From NCBI GenBank assembly GCA_019116445.1, contig DXBP01000032.1, positions 1 through 61,218 on the forward strand: 61,218 nt of DNA, given 5' to 3'. The DNA is from Candidatus Gemmiger excrementigallinarum (GTDB lineage Bacteria > Bacillota > Clostridia > Oscillospirales > Ruminococcaceae). The position numbers and the translations under genes were made by a program. Each line of letters opens with the position of its first letter. Within the stretch, counting starts at the first letter, position 1. This document shows, piece by piece, positions 61,024-61,218 of the stretch. The notes beneath the pieces were generated by a model. That model worked only from the letters and a program-made list of their open reading frames with translations, searched no databases and had not been told where the DNA came from.

Positions 61024-61218
61024 ATGAAAGATGTTGTTGCACTGGGCGAACTGCTCATCGACTTTGCCCCCGTTTCCACCGACGAGTCCGGTTACCCGAC
61101 CCTGAAAGCCCAGCCGGGCGGCGCGCCGGGCAATTTTTTGGCGGCGCTGCAAAAGTACGGCTGCACCACGGCCCTCATCGGCAAGGTGGGGGACGATACC
61201 TTCGGCCATCTTTTAAAA
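61024..61218 (+). CDS. PfkB-family fructokinase (5' part)
   Basis: First 65 codons only; the gene runs off the window. VALGELLIDFAPVSTDESG and GGAPGNFLAALQKYG with IGKVGDDTFGHLL are the N-terminal signature of PfkB-type fructokinases. It would phosphorylate fructose released by the GH32 enzyme here and also that from sucrose phosphorylase. It is co-transcribed with the LacI and YesL-like genes. Confidence 0.88.
   Translation, partial: MKDVVALGELLIDFAPVSTDESGYPTLKAQPGGAPGNFLAALQKYGCTTALIGKVGDDTFGHLLK

Noticed and set aside
1-61218. CRISPR array, prophage or insertion sequence
   Set aside because: No regularly spaced repeats, integrase, transposase or phage structural genes were recognised anywhere in the window.

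Overview
This 61 kb window is GC-rich, densely coding DNA, apparently from a low-redundancy Gram-positive gut commensal. Oscillospiraceae (Faecalibacterium, Gemmiger or Subdoligranulum relatives) is my inference, based on strong AGGAGG ribosome sites, LplABC-type sugar ABC transporters, a YesM/YesN-type two-component system, an ECF transporter, LacI/RpiR regulators and oleate hydratase together with high GC. No taxonomic marker gene is present, so the genus is not established.

Layout. 1-2086: a palindromic, tRNA-end-like element, a MerR/TipAL-type regulator with a textbook 19-bp-spaced promoter, a small GNAT, and a degraded stretch. 2087-4327: a tannase/feruloyl-esterase-like lipoprotein. 4390-6588: a YdjC/ChbG deacetylase and a PTS EIIBC gene broken by two single-base insertions. 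6926-29074: one minus-strand run of 18 tightly packed genes, namely two LplB/LplC permeases, fifteen esterase-type proteins or inactive relatives, and one sucrose phosphorylase. 29383-34846: the divergent substrate-binding lipoprotein, an MFS transporter, a serine hydrolase and a CE2-like esterase. 34898-38259: a YesN/YesM-type response regulator and sensor kinase. 38472-40756: a polysaccharide deacetylase and a MATE exporter. 41046-46106: an ECF transporter (S, fused double ATPase, T) with a PHP phosphoesterase and an RpiR regulator. 46252-53458: small stress or membrane genes, oleate hydratase, a Crp/Fnr regulator and two gene remnants. 53585-61218: a LacI-controlled sucrose/fructan locus (GH32, ABC transporter, LacI, YesL-like protein, fructokinase start).

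The outstanding feature is the esterase supercluster. It includes five paralogues that fuse a CE1/PHB-depolymerase-like esterase to a copper-amine-oxidase-like C-terminal domain, seven esterase-D-like proteins of which three lack the catalytic serine, and a duplicated active-plus-dead gene pair. The enzymes have no signal peptides, and the only glycosidic-bond enzyme among them is sucrose phosphorylase. My hypothesis is that this is an intracellular pathway for acylated sucrose (plant or dietary sucrose esters). The ester would be imported intact by the ABC transporter, stripped of acyl groups by the esterases and phosphorolysed to glucose-1-phosphate and fructose. Shared TTGATAGAA boxes at the divergent promoters, and next to the promoter of the surface lipoprotein esterase, suggest one regulon, possibly under the adjacent two-component system.
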